NCBI GenBank assembly: GCA_023231475.1
Contig: JALJEE010000715.1
Span: 1-64,000, forward strand
Origin: Seison nebaliae
Taxonomy: Eukaryota > Rotifera > Pararotatoria > Seisonacea > Seisonidae
Length of the DNA stretch: 64,000 nt
Direction of reading: 5' to 3'
Positions within the stretch are counted from its first letter, which is position 1. The number at the start of each line of letters is the position of its first letter. A program made the position numbers and the translations under genes. This document shows, piece after piece, positions 1-11,621 of this stretch. The notes under the pieces were generated by a model. It was not told the origin of the DNA and did no database searches. It was given only the letters and a program-made list of their open reading frames with translations.

Positions 1-424
1 GGATCTTGAGAACTAAAGACATTCCGTACAACTGTTTCGACGATGTTTTAGTAATTATCATATTCATTTTCACTGATCTAATAGTCATATATTTGTTGAA
101 TTTAATCTTATCGAATGTATTCCTTTCGTTATGCATATTTACTCTATATTTGTCTACAAACTCCTCCCTATTCGTGATATAATTTAAATCAAATAACAAT
201 TATAATTATCAGAGAGTTCACAATTAATAATTTTGACAATTATTTCTAATCGATTCATTTATTAGAATGAGTTGAATCAAAGTTTTGAATCAGTTTTATA
301 TACAAAATTCATTATATCATATACCCATTGATTTGAAATATATGAGTTTTCCTCCAATATAGACACTACCATAGTGCTAGGTAATAGAAAAAAATGCTAT
401 CATAATAAGCATTATTTTTTCATC

Positions 425-622
425 TCATATTTTTTTTTTCGTTTCCCGCATATCGGATACTTTCATTGTCAGTTCACTTTTGTTTTGGTCGATTATACAA
501 TACATGTGGTTCATTGTCTTTTTTAATTGAATAATTTCTGATGATAACGAATCCATTTTATCGTATATTGCATGAAGTTGTTTGCCGATCTCAGCATTTT
601 CATTTTCAATCGTTTTTGATTT
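425..622 (-). CDS. Candidate 3'-terminal coding exon, coiled-coil-like, gene otherwise unresolved
   Basis: On the minus strand a pyrimidine-rich tract ending in CTCCAG is followed by 65 open codons and a TGA stop. The reading (starting KSKTIENENAEIGKQLHAIY) is rich in Lys, Glu, Ile and Leu with heptad-like spacing, which suggests a coiled coil. Codon choice looks coding, unlike the surrounding AT-rich sequence. I could not join an upstream exon with confidence: a GTT donor near 810 is possible but would need an intron longer than the others in the window. No family is recognised. It could be a chance open frame. Confidence 0.35.
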   Translation of the reverse strand, partial: KSKTIENENAEIGKQLHAIYDKMDSLSSEIIQLKKTMNHMYCIIDQNKSELTMKVSDMRETKKKI

Positions 623-2033
623 CTGGAGCAGAGAAGAAGCAGGAAAAAGAAAAAATGGTTTTGAAAAATAATTGAAAATTTAAATTCGTAATGTAAATAA
701 TCGTAAATAAATTTAACGAAAATTCAATAGAAAAGAATGTTGTTCAAATTGAAATTATTGTGGAATGAAAAATACTTCATAAGAGAAAAGAAGGACGTTC
801 TCATTCAGGAATTTGTTCATAACTTGCAAGGTCGCGTTGTTTCCGATTATTATTAAGTTTTCCGTCTATTACATATATGTATAATATGAAAATGAAAATT
901 TTGATATAATTTTAAAAACGAAACTTTTCTAGGCATTGGTGATGAGAAGAGCGAAGAATAGTTTCTATTAGCGATAATTGCGCTACCCTACCAAAGAATC
1001 GAATATATGTCGCTTCCAATATTCGAAAATTTTCATTAATCAAATTTAAAGAAACTTAAGTTGATTCATTATAAATTCTTCCTATTTGTTGTTCAATTTT
1101 ATGCTCGTTCTTATATCTTTTGCTATTAATACGAATTAATTCGCTAATTCACGAACGAAATACCTTCCTCTTATTATTAGTATAAGGGTTTTCAATTGGC
1201 TCGTTCTCCCTTTGTGCGGACTCGGTTCGTTACTATTCGTCTCTTATAGTTCATTCCTTAGAATGGACCGAACATACAATAACATCATCCGGTGCCTCAT
1301 TGGTTGCTTCCGGCGAATTAATCGAAATCTGACTTTCGCAGTCACTGAATTCATTCCCCATTCTCTACTGTCGACGCATCATTTGGGTTCTTATCTCACA
1401 TCTTTACTCTCATCCAACGTCTAGTGAAATCGAAACTTTCGGTTTTTTCCCGCACGATCCTATATTATTGATTGCACCACTCACATCTATTCACGGAATT
1501 TCGTGAGTTCATCTCATCAGTGTCCCGGTTACGTGACGGTCAGATACCTACCCTAGACCCTAGACGAAAAATCGCATCTCCGCCCAAACTTGTCCCTTTA
1601 ATTTCGCTTCTTTCCTTTTTTTTCCTTTTTCTTTTTGTATTTTTTTCTCCCCTCTTTCTTACTCAAATAAATTAAAATAAATAAACAAATATATCAAAAT
1701 GATGATGCATGCTTGATGATATTATTCAGTTCAATCAATTATTATTATACTGGTTGGTCCAGGTGTGTTTGTTCATCTAACCATTATTTGCAATGTCTTT
1801 TATTACAATTTTAATTTTTTCTTCATTTCTTCATTTCCTTCTTATATTTTAAATCTTTGAAATAGAACTCTAAAAAACAACAATCATAATTAATTGCAAT
1901 TAAAGTGAAATGAAGTAAGCATTAATAACCAATTATTGTACCGCTCATTGATGGCCTTCGTACTATAACATCACATCTTTAAATATTTTCAGATGTATTA
2001 AATTATATCTCATATTAGAGTCTAGGACATAAG
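623..2033. other. Intergenic, AT-rich, no supported gene
   Basis: Short open frames occur here, for example at 1212-1424 and 1472-1675. They are low-complexity, pyrimidine-rich and lack splice context, so I do not treat them as genes. No RNA gene was recognised. Confidence 0.5.
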
Positions 2034-2149
2034 AGCCGCGAGACAAAAGAGCCACGGCACAAAAGAGCCACGAGACAAAAGAGCCATGGACATAAGAGCC
2101 ACGAGACAAAAGAGCCACAGATAAAAGAGCCACGGACAAAAGAGTCACG
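2034..2149. repeat. Left array of about eight 15-16 bp tandem units
   Basis: About eight imperfect copies of a unit close to GACAAAAGAGCCACG run head to tail. The unit is the reverse complement of the unit in the right array at 2646-2705, so the two arrays face each other across about 500 bp. Tandem short repeats in inverted terminal position are the hallmark of foldback-type DNA transposons. Confidence 0.8.
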
Positions 2150-2447
2150 CAGACTTTGATTTTCTGAAATTTATTGATTGAAAATAAGTAAAACACAGTA
2201 TATAGCTGTATAGGATTGTCATGTCTGGATTTTTGTTTTCCAAAATTTACAGAGGAATCGAATCTTATCAGTTTGGAATTAAACTATTTCAAGATAAAAA
2301 ATATACTGCATTTCTGTTAAGAAATGAATTAAAATTGTTGAAGACATTCTTTTGTATAGAGATAGAATATAGAGACTAGGAAGAGGGATATTTTCCATAA
2401 CCGATATTTTTAACCAATTTATTTTATTCAGTCTTTTTTAAATCTCG

Positions 2448-2645
2448 ATGAATTTCATGGACTTTTCTTTGTCGAAAACGAATAAGGGAAAAGAATTGTT
2501 GATCTATCACAATTATGATTATCGTTTGAAGCATATATGGAAAGATAATTGTACAAAATCGTGGATTTGTACGGTCAAGAATTGCAAAGCGAAGATCGCA
2601 TTTAATAGTAAGAATAGTAAATATCGCATTTTTAGAAGTCTGTCT
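2448..2645 (+). pseudogene. FLYWCH-type zinc-finger domain relic, truncated by the right repeat array
   Basis: The frame opens with ATG at 2448 and encodes about 66 residues before it runs into the 15-bp repeats. The pattern fits the FLYWCH zinc finger: Phe6, Gly14, Leu18, Tyr25, then Trp39-x-Cys41-x4-Cys46 and a following Lys-Ala-Lys. The closing His-x-His pair is absent at its usual place because the sequence passes into the tandem array. FLYWCH domains often accompany MULE-class transposases and chromatin proteins. Given the flanking inverted arrays, a decayed transposon-encoded protein is the simplest reading. A domesticated small protein is the alternative. Confidence 0.5.
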
Positions 2646-2705
2646 GGCTCTTTTGTCCATGGCTCTTTTGTCCATGGCTTTTTTGTCCATGGCTTTTTTG
2701 TCCAT
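2646..2705. repeat. Right array of four 15-bp tandem units
   Basis: Four exact-length units are visible. The first two read GGCTCTTTTGTCCAT and the last two carry one C-to-T change. The unit is the reverse complement of the left array unit at 2034-2149. Confidence 0.9.
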
Positions 2706-2929
2706 GGTTTTGGTGAATTTCCTACCACTTCAAATTCTTCTATGTCGTGGTATTTTTTCACTCTGTGATATGTTTAACAAATCTGACTCACTCTCTAGTC
2801 ATCCTTCCGACATCCATCCTTTCCACACCCACACCTCACATACACTGTCAGATACTACGGGTTATCTCCAAACATTTCTCTAACCGATTTGAAAAATTTC
2901 ATCTCAACATACAATTCCACCTCAACTCT

Positions 2930-3060
2930 ACCTATCAACCGCGATTCCCTCGATCAATTACGCCTTTTTATTGACACAGAGGAAGACAGTAATTTTTTTT
3001 TCTCTTTTTTCTTCTTTATCCCGACGGGAATTTTAAATCAATAAATAATATTATATATTA
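2930..3060 (+). mobile_element. Retroposon-like 3' tail, copy 1
   Basis: A CCCTCGATCAA segment is followed by a T-rich stretch, a small hairpin (TCCCG-A-CGGGA) and an AATAAATAAT tail. Twenty-six bases at 3013-3038 are identical to 34424-34449, and a diverged copy lies near 27160-27285. A shared 3' end with a hairpin and an AAT-type simple tail is typical of non-LTR retrotransposons and the SINEs they mobilise. No reverse transcriptase reading frame is present here. Confidence 0.55.
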
Positions 3061-3436
3061 TATAACTAAACTTTCATTGATAACTCATATGTATAATTTA
3101 AGAAAAACAAATTATTTTTAACATTCTCGAATTGATTGACATTAACAAAAATCCTAAAAAAGAACTAGTGAAATAGAAATTTCAATTGTTTTAGAAGTTC
3201 ATTCAATTAGGATAGAATTAGGAAGAAATTTGTTTTGTTTAATATTTATTTTGGATGTGAATGAATTCTAAAATTAGTAAAACTATATTATCCGATAATC
3301 AATATGAGTCTTGTTGACTAATATGGTGATGAGAAATAATTTCTTTCATCTGAAAAAAGAAAAAAATAAGAATCGAAAGAATTGGATTTGCATGAAAATA
3401 ATTCATAGATGAAGATGAAAATGAATGACAATTACC

Positions 3437-3464
3437 ATATATATATATATATATATATATATAT
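3437..3464. repeat. (AT)n microsatellite
   Basis: About fourteen AT dinucleotides just beyond the 3' end of the cyclin D gene, probably in its 3' UTR or the spacer. Confidence 0.9.
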
Positions 3465-3545
3465 TGATATTTATATATATTGATAAGAGAAAACTTCTGA
3501 TAATAAACTTGTAGGTAAAAGAGAGTAAAATAAAATTTAAAATTT

Positions 3546-5333
3546 TTATACATAATATGCTCTCGAATCGATTAATGATTTGAGTATGAGATCCTCATGA
3601 ATTATCATATCGCAACAACGACTTTGATTGATATTTTCACCCGTTCTTCTTTTCGGTGTCTTCTCCAATTGATTATTAACATGAAGTCTCTTAAATCGTT
3701 TGACATCGGGTGAAAAAGGATTAATATGAAATTGTTCTCGATTATCTTGTTCGGCTAGACAATCTCTCATCATTTGAGGTAGATTCTTCGACGCATCCCC
3801 AATAAAACAATAATCGCAATTCATCAATCTTGGATGAAATAATTGAGGTGGTTTCATAATAACGGAAATCATTGTTCTCGACACATTCAACGCTTCATCC
3901 ATATCATTATTATCACATTGACAAATTTCGTTTCTAACTGCCACGAAACTGCTCCGTAATTTTTGAATTAATGCCAATAACATTTCACCGTTGCCGCTGG
4001 CAAATTCAGTCGTTTTCGCCAATAAATTCTTCGACATTCGTTCCACCAACTTCTTCTTTCCATCACAACACATATTACCCAATGTCAATGATTGTGACCA
4101 TAATTGTTGAACGGCTAAATTGAAACAAGCTACAGCTAAATCGCTAGGCTTACAATGAGTAGTGATGAATTGAATCATGGCTAATTGAATAACGGCATCG
4201 ATCTTCAATTTGAGATCACTATTGAATGAAGTTTCATGTCGAGGTGATTCTCGTTGTCTTTTCAAAAACGTTAAAATATTCAAATGACAATTCCGTATTT
4301 GTTGTGATGCCATTGATTGATTTTCTTTCGACATTTCCGAACATTTCAATTGTTCTTCCAATTCGATCAGATAATTCGATTCTTCATCGATTATCGATAA
4401 AATCTCTTTTTCATATGCAGCGATTAATGGATCGATAAAATCGTAGATAGTAATACCAGATATATCCCATTGTAAAACAGTCAAAATTAAATTTTCCATT
4501 TTCATCATCTCTTTCAAAGTGAATGCAGCGTCCGTATAAACCACTAACCGTTCTAACGGTATTGGGAAAACACATTTAATTTTCGAAGCAATTCCAATCG
4601 CAGCTGATGCCAATAATTGTAATTGTGAATTAGCTATCGGTTGTTTAGCAAGTACTCGATCGACAATCGTTATCGTTAAAACGATCACTTCACATGGCAT
4701 TTTTTCTTCGAGGAGAACTTCTTCGATCCATCCCATCAAAATTCTTCTCATATCGTTCGTGAGACTCTTTTGAACAGTTCCAATATATGATCGTTTACCA
4801 TCACTAACAATCGCTCGATAACCATCCTCCACATACTTCATACAACTCACATTACGACGACATAAAGCGTATCTCAATATCGTATCATTTACCGGTTTTA
4901 CTGTTCCATTATCTACAGCATTTACTCGATTTTTTGTTAAACTGATTTCATTCGTCTCTTTCAAAATTCCATTATTCGTTTTTTTCACTTGATTCTCATC
5001 ATTCTTAATATCATCATTTTTCCGTTCTGCAAGTTTTTCAGTCGATTTTTCTATCTTCTTTTTTGTCACATAATTCTTTATCGTGTCCATTAACGACTTC
5101 TCCCGTTTAGCATTTGCCAATGGATATGTATATTTTCCCTTCTCTCCATTAATTCGACGCGTTTGTGTCTTTCGTACAGACGACGATTTCTTTATCTCTT
5201 TCCGAATATTTCGAGTAGTAACACGAACCGTATTCGTCCTTCCTATTCCGCTGCGTTTCGTTAATCTCTTCCCACCTACTCCCAATGCATTAGTAGCGGC
5301 AGCAGCAGTGGCGATATTGGTAGAATTTGTCAT
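3546..5333 (-). CDS. CCND: Cyclin D-like G1 cyclin
   Basis: A single uninterrupted frame of 595 residues starts at ATG 5333. The cyclin box lies at about residues 185-300, with the stretches MRRILMGWIEEVLLEE, LQLLASAAIGIASK, LERLVVYTDAAFTLKEM and LQWDISGITIYDFID. These match D-type cyclins closely (RLQLL, SK, YTDNSI and LKWNL blocks). A C-terminal cyclin fold continues to about residue 450. Known role of the family: binds and activates CDK4/6 to phosphorylate retinoblastoma protein at G1/S in the nucleus. Odd points: the protein is about twice the usual length, with a basic, low-complexity N-terminal extension of about 160 residues. No LxCxE Rb-docking motif is visible near the box. The C-terminal tail is also extended. 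No intron is seen. The fold is certain; assignment to class D is strong. Confidence 0.88.
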   Translation of the reverse strand: MTNSTNIATAAAATNALGVGGKRLTKRSGIGRTNTVRVTTRNIRKEIKKSSSVRKTQTRRINGEKGKYTYPLANAKREKSLMDTIKNYVTKKKIEKSTEKLAERKNDDIKNDENQVKKTNNGILKETNEISLTKNRVNAVDNGTVKPVNDTILRYALCRRNVSCMKYVEDGYRAIVSDGKRSYIGTVQKSLTNDMRRILMGWIEEVLLEEKMPCEVIVLTITIVDRVLAKQPIANSQLQLLASAAIGIASKIKCVFPIPLERLVVYTDAAFTLKEMMKMENLILTVLQWDISGITIYDFIDPLIAAYEKEILSIIDEESNYLIELEEQLKCSEMSKENQSMASQQIRNCHLNILTFLKRQRESPRHETSFNSDLKLKIDAVIQLAMIQFITTHCKPSDLAVACFNLAVQQLWSQSLTLGNMCCDGKKKLVERMSKNLLAKTTEFASGNGEMLLALIQKLRSSFVAVRNEICQCDNNDMDEALNVSRTMISVIMKPPQLFHPRLMNCDYCFIGDASKNLPQMMRDCLAEQDNREQFHINPFSPDVKRFKRLHVNNQLEKTPKRRTGENINQSRCCDMIIHEDLILKSLIDSRAYYV

Positions 5334-8300
5334 ATCTTCTAATCAATAGAATTATCGAATGCGATTAATATAATTGAATCGATTAGATACAGAATAATAA
5401 TCTAAGAATGATTTAGGAAATAAAAAGATATTTTAAAAATAGAAAGAAATTGTGGAGAAATATTTATAGTGACTGTTGAAATGATGAGCAAACAATAAAA
5501 ACAATTAAACAATTTCGTGCACGTCAACAAGTAGTGAGCGCCGCTATCGTCATCCATCTATATAAACGTCTTTAACGAGCCCGTCCCATTCTATTTCGGC
5601 AAAAGGATTATTACTTTCCATTTGATAATTCAAACAATGAATTGACATTTCACATTAAACGATGTTGTGACGGGAAGAACTTATCATTCAATATCTTTAA
5701 ATTTCCTTCTTATTATTAGCTACTACATTACTTCGCCGAATCATCATATCATATCAATTGTCAAAAATTGATCTTGTTTCAAACAGAAAATTCTATTCGA
5801 ACCATTCCTAAAATAGATAGAAATGATGAGCATGTTAAATGGTGCACATTTGGGGAGAAATGAGTGCACTTGAAAGATCTTTGAACGAAATTATGAAATC
5901 ATCTCAATTTTCTGCCACTCAACATTCGTCACAACCATCACAAAATATCAACTTTCTCTCCATCAATTTGAAGTGATTACGATAATGTTAAGATAAATCT
6001 CTCGTGAATCTTTATGAAGTGGGACGAGATTGAGAAAATAAGAATGGATTTACTTGAAAAATATTTCAAGATAATTCCAGTGATTTTTTGAAACTCATGA
6101 AACTAAAATCATTCTAGAAAATAGTTTAAGGAAATTATAAATGGAAAAAGAATTTTCTTTAATTTTTAGCATTGAATCCAAATCGACATATAAAAAAAGA
6201 ATTCTCTTCTAAAAGAATTTTTGTAAAAAAAAATCAATAAAAATTGTAAACTTCTCAACATTCGACTTCTAACGAAATAGTGTTAATACAATTAAAGGGA
6301 ATTGTGAGAATAGCTTTTCCCGCCCGATCACTTCCCTTCAATCCACATCCGTCATCACTCCCAATGTAATGGCGCCCACTACTAGTTCAGCGGTTAGTTA
6401 GTGCAAAAAACGATGAGAACTAAAAATTCTTGAAAAGAAAAATGTCAACGATTCGAAACATTCTTATTAACGGCAAATCTTAAAACAAATATAGAGAATC
6501 TATAATAAAAACGAGATCTCATTACAGAAGTTGCCGATGCAAATTCTGTTCCCCTCCATCTCCCTCGATATCGGTCAATCTAATCTCATATCGATATTCT
6601 CATCTCTCTGTCAATAAGAATAGTGTTTATATTCTTACATCATTGATCGACGATGATAAACAATTCATTCGATCAAATTAATTATGCAATTGTCTTCACT
6701 CATCACCGACTTGTATTATCTTTCCTATTTTTCGTTTGATTCGATTTGTTCGATGGAGAATTTATGTTAATCAAAAAAATAAAATTTTTAATTTCCCATC
6801 AAACAACTCCACTGTTGGATGTTTATATGAAAATAGAAAATTCTTATTCGTTTAAAAAATTCTAAGAAAACTTCACAAAAAATCTAAAAAAAAATTTTGA
6901 TAATTCGAAAAATTCTGGAAAGGAAAATTTCTTTTTAAACATTTTTTTGGAAGATTTTAACGAAGAATCTAAAAGAAAATTTGTTGGAAATTTAACGAAA
7001 ATTTTTCGTAGATTTTCGTAGTTCGGAACTTGATCACCATTTCCTAATTAACGTCCGAGAGTATTAGTTGAATGGAATTATTGATTTTTAATGACGCATG
7101 TCAAATGGATCATCTGATATTGACACGTTCACCGAAAATGTGAATTTGGTGCTAACCGATCGACTGTTACATTCCATTCACAATGCCACTGCAAATAATT
7201 ACAATTCCATTAACTTATTAGAAGAATAACAAATATTTCCTACCTAATGATTTGAGGAGAATGAATTGAGACGCCCAAAAAAATTCTTTTAAAATAATAA
7301 AAATCAATTTCCTTCCTCCTCTCTTCTACCTTGGGATGAGATTAAGAAAAATAGAGAAAATTCCGTTGAGAATATCATAATCACATTTGGTGCACTTCTT
7401 ACGTGAGTGACATGTGGAAGATAAATAAAAAATTAATCTATATCGATAACTAATCGATATTATATAATTTCTGACTGACATATTCGTGAAATGAATAAAT
7501 TGAATAAACTGTTCTTAATGACAATCATTCAGAAATCTTATTAAAAAAAATGTGTGAAAAAAAAGGAAGAAAAAATTATTTGTCATGGTGAAGGAAATTG
7601 AATGGAAAATGTTCGTTAGGAAGACAAAAGAAGAATGAAATGTTTAGTTAAAAGAAAAATTATGCAGATCGGATAAAACGATAAAGATGAAATGATTCAA
7701 GGAAGGAACCGTTGAATGATATTCTTGACTTCGATCGATGAGAATCACCGGCACGAAAATCAGATAAATATCTGTCACAGTTCATGGAGAATGGATGAAG
7801 ATTCTTTCATTTAACATCCGACATATTATTCAACGGATTCGGCATGAATAATTGTTTCGGATGGAGTAGTCGATTGTCTCATAAAAACGGAGATCAGACC
7901 ACAAATTTCGGCACCACCGATGCTCGATGATGTATTGGAAGTACTTGTGCAAACGATAATAATAAAACTATTAAAAATTGAAAATTGTTCGAGAAGATCA
8001 AATAGAAATTATCTCTCTTACCGACCATCTACTGTTTCACAGATACCTCAATTGACACTATTTCTCCCGCAAACCAAAAACAATTTAAATCGATCATGCA
8101 AAAGAAAAAAATTAATTTCTTCTTCCTGGAACTTCGATCAACTTCAATTTATATTCGACTCAATGAAAAATCTTTTTTCGCCTCTAAAGTTTTTTGCACT
8201 ACTCTATATCGAGATGAATGTTGATGAGCAAGTGATAAGTGCTCAAGTCAAAGATAAGTTATCTTTTAATGCGAGAAAAATTAAAGGATGGTGATGATGA

Positions 8301-10367
8301 TGATGATTAGAAATTAAGAAAAGAATCAGATTTAAAAAATTTAGTTTTGTTAAACAATAAACATTTTGAATAAAGAAAAGAGTTTAAGAAATATTCTTAA
8401 AAAGAATTTCTTAAAAAAAATAGTTGATTTTTGCTTCTTTTAACGATGGAGAAAAGGAGAGAGAATGATATGAAATAAAACGAAGGTGAAAATGAATTCC
8501 AATGGTGATTGTTTACAACTTCAAACACACATTCCTTTTCTCCAAGTCCAATTGTTAGTGAAATTGATGCGGCAATAAAAAGAAAGGAAATGTCTCACTA
8601 ATACCCGATTGAAGAAGTTGAATAAAAGATTGGATAGACAGATAGTGCAATTAGATATGCAAACAAGAAGTCCATTCGGAACTGGGAAGACAGTGTCAAA
8701 AATTATTAATTAGACAATTCAAAGTACAGAAGTGTATTTTGGAAAAGAAGACAAGAAAATTTACATCGAACGAAACTTTTTCTTATTCTTTTTTTTTGAC
8801 GTTCGTTAGTTGTAAACACTAAACATAAAACATAAAGAAATCATAAGAGAGGAGAAAGTGGTTGGGATTTAACAGAAAGTCGAATGTTAAGGACATGTCT
8901 CAGGTGGAGCAGATAGATTGGGCCAAACGGCTCAATTTAATTTCGACACCTGCAAATTAATTGTTGCACCTCCTCTCATTGTTTCGACTCACGTAATCAG
9001 TGAAGGATTTGATCGAAACGTGTTATTAATTGAGAGATAAATATCTCCAAATGATAGAAGAAGAATTTTAGGACAATAAAATGTTGAGAAACTCAAAAAA
9101 TCATCAGATATGTCCCTGTGCACCAAAAGTGCACAATTAACATTGGAAGTGTATTGGTGAACTTTTGTTTGTCACATTGTCTTTACATTCGAACACAGAT
9201 CATAATAGATAGATTAGGATGATGGAGAAGAAAGAAGATGGTGGAAATGTGAAGTGATTAGGAATTGGTGGATGAGAAAAGAAAATATGAAAATTGTCAT
9301 TTTCTTATTTGTTTTTTGCACATGCTGAGATGGAATCACCTCTAATCTCCATTCCCATGACGATGTGGAATGATTAAATCACTTCTTCTGTAAACCTAAT
9401 TGAAAACTGAGCGTTAAGATGTGAAAATCTCTAAAATGACAACAAAGGAGAGTGTAAATGAAACTTCTTAAAAACCAAAAGACACAAACATACAATTAGT
9501 ACAATGAAATAATTCTCTTGCATTTCCTTTCTTTCATGGTCATATGAAGAGATATTATAAATTGGAAGAAATAACATTTCTCAAATTTTCCACTTGAGAG
9601 ATAAGAAGCAGATTTACTTCGTACAACCAAATTATAAGAAATAGCTATATATGAAAAATTGATTGTTAATGGATGAAATAAAATCTTTTATTATAGTGAT
9701 GAGAATTGTGAATTGAAATTAGGAAATCATTAAAACTAATAGTTCTCTTAATCAATTAGATTTTTATGTTAAATTAATTCGTTTAATGAACTCAAACAAT
9801 GTTAAACTGGAAAATAGACGCAAATTTCTTTATATGACAAATTTACAAAAGGAAAATTAAATTATTAAGAAAATAATCATAAAATCTAAATAATAATTAT
9901 TAATTTCTTTCATTTTTTAGGAATGATTTGAGATAAACTTTTTATTAATTCGAAAATTTGAGAATACAAATGATTTTATAAAATTATGAATGAAAGGAAT
10001 GATTTTGACGACGGTGTCGGCATTTTGAAATGAATGAAAATTGAGTGTGAAATGAGGTTTGGATGAATTATGTGAAAAATTTATAGAAAAGAAACAGTGA
10101 GAGAAAAGCTAAAATTGGAAAGTGGAGAAAAAATTTAAAAATTTAAAAAAAATTTTCATTTTTAATTATTTCGTCGATATCTGTCCACAATCTCATTTTT
10201 TTTTGTTTATACACTTCATTTCTGGTAATGTGAAATGATAAATAGTTTGTTGAAGTTCATTTGATTCAATTGATAAGACGCTTCTGTTGATGTACCTGAG
10301 TAATTAAAGTTCAGAAAAATTTTCTGTGTAAAAAAAGATAATTTCTCATTCTTTTTAGTCCAATCGA
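5334..10367. other. 5-kb intergenic region without a supported gene
   Basis: The region is AT-rich with scattered stops in all frames. An ATG followed by eight codons and a GTTAGT donor-like site lies at about 6369 (ATGGCGCCCACTACTAG) and could be a small first exon, but I found no partner. A slightly GC-richer patch at about 8890-9000 holds CAGGTG and CACCTG E-boxes. The open frame at 7920-8294 looks non-coding. Confidence 0.45.
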
Positions 10368-11621
10368 ATGGATAAGGAAGGTAATCGAATTGTGGTTTGT
10401 GATAATGGAACTGGATATGTGAAATGTGGAGAGGCTGGTTGTAATTTCCCTCAACACATCTTCCCGTCCCTAGTTGGACGTCCGATGCTGAGATATGCTC
10501 GACGAGTGGGAAATGCAGAAATTAAAGATTTGATGGTGGGAGAAGAAGCGGCGTCTGTTCGTCAAATGTTGGAGATATCATATCCGATGGAAAAAGGAAT
10601 AGTGAAGAATTGGGAGGACATGAAACATATTTGGGATTATACATTTAGTGAAAAAAAAATGAATATCGATTTTGATCGATCGAAAATTTTGTTAACTGAA
10701 GCACCATTAAATCCGGTACAAAACCGTCGAAAATTATTGGAAGTGATGATGGAAGAATATGGATTCAATGCTTGTACTGTCGCTATCCAAGCTGTTATGA
10801 CATTATATTCCCAAGGTGTCACCAGTGGTGTGGTAATTGATTCCGGTGATGGTGTGACACATATCTGTCCAGTGTATGAAGGTTTCGCTCTCGAACATTT
10901 GACGAAACGTTTAGATATCGCTGGAAGGAATATCACTCAATATCTGATCAAACTCTTATTTTCCAGAGGTTATGCATTCAACAGTTCAGCTGACGCAGAA
11001 ACTGTGAAGAAGATTAAAGAAGATACTTGTTATGTAGCGTACGATATTGCGAAAGAAACAAAACTCGCACTAGAAACGACGACACTTGTCAAAAAGTTTT
11101 TTTTGAAAATTAAAAAAAAAATTATTTTATTTTCTAAATTTCAAAATTGTCATAGATATAATTTACCGGATGGAAGACATATTAGAATAGCGGCTGAGAG
11201 ATTCCAAGCACCAGAATGTTTATTCCAACCGAATTTAATCGATGTTGAATCGAAAGGAATGGCGGAACTTTTATTTGATACAATTCAATCGGCCGATATC
11301 GATGTACGATCGAGTCTATATAATAAAATTTATTTGAGTGGCGGTTCTACTATGTATCCGGGACTGCCGTCAAGATTGGAGAGAGAACTCAAACAATTAT
11401 ATTTGACGAAAGTATTGAATAATGACGAGAGTCGATTGAAGAACTTCAAATTGAGAGTGGAAGATCCACCTAATCGGAAACATATGGTGTTTTGGGGTGG
11501 GGCCGTGTTCGCTAATTTAATAAAAGATATCGATTCATTTTGGATAAATAAACAAGATTATTTTGAGTTAGGTGTCGATAAATGTTTAGAGAAGTTGCAA
11601 CAACGTCGAATTTTAGGTTAA
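10368..11621 (+). CDS. ACTR2: Actin-related protein 2 (Arp2/3 complex subunit)
   Basis: The frame is open for 417 codons, but residues 243-262 are an in-frame 60-nt intron (11096-11155, GTTTTT...CATAG). Removing it restores TTTLVKKYNLPDGR, matching the family. The spliced protein is 397 residues, the usual Arp2 length. Diagnostic stretches: [16 protein letters not shown] (phosphate-binding loop 1), ESG-equivalent [14 protein letters not shown] (loop 2), [32 protein letters not shown] and [16 protein letters not shown]. Known role: with Arp3 it nucleates branched actin filaments when activated by WASP/SCAR proteins at the cell cortex. The start ATG is the first in frame and fits the family N-terminus. 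Because the intron contains no stop, retention would insert 20 Lys/Phe/Ile-rich residues without truncation. Confidence 0.97.
   Translation: MDKEGNRIVVCDNGTGYVKCGEAGCNFPQHIFPSLVGRPMLRYARRVGNAEIKDLMVGEEAASVRQMLEISYPMEKGIVKNWEDMKHIWDYTFSEKKMNIDFDRSKILLTEAPLNPVQNRRKLLEVMMEEYGFNACTVAIQAVMTLYSQGVTSGVVIDSGDGVTHICPVYEGFALEHLTKRLDIAGRNITQYLIKLLFSRGYAFNSSADAETVKKIKEDTCYVAYDIAKETKLALETTTLVKKFFLKIKKKIILFSKFQNCHRYNLPDGRHIRIAAERFQAPECLFQPNLIDVESKGMAELLFDTIQSADIDVRSSLYNKIYLSGGSTMYPGLPSRLERELKQLYLTKVLNNDESRLKNFKLRVEDPPNRKHMVFWGGAVFANLIKDIDSFWINKQDYFELGVDKCLEKLQQRRILG

Noticed and set aside
2034-2705. Short direct repeats considered as a CRISPR array
   Set aside because: Units are only 15-16 bp with no spacers, the two arrays are inverted to each other, and the genome is animal.
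7920-8294. 124-codon open frame on the plus strand
   Set aside because: The translation has no domain and random-looking composition. There is no splice or promoter context.
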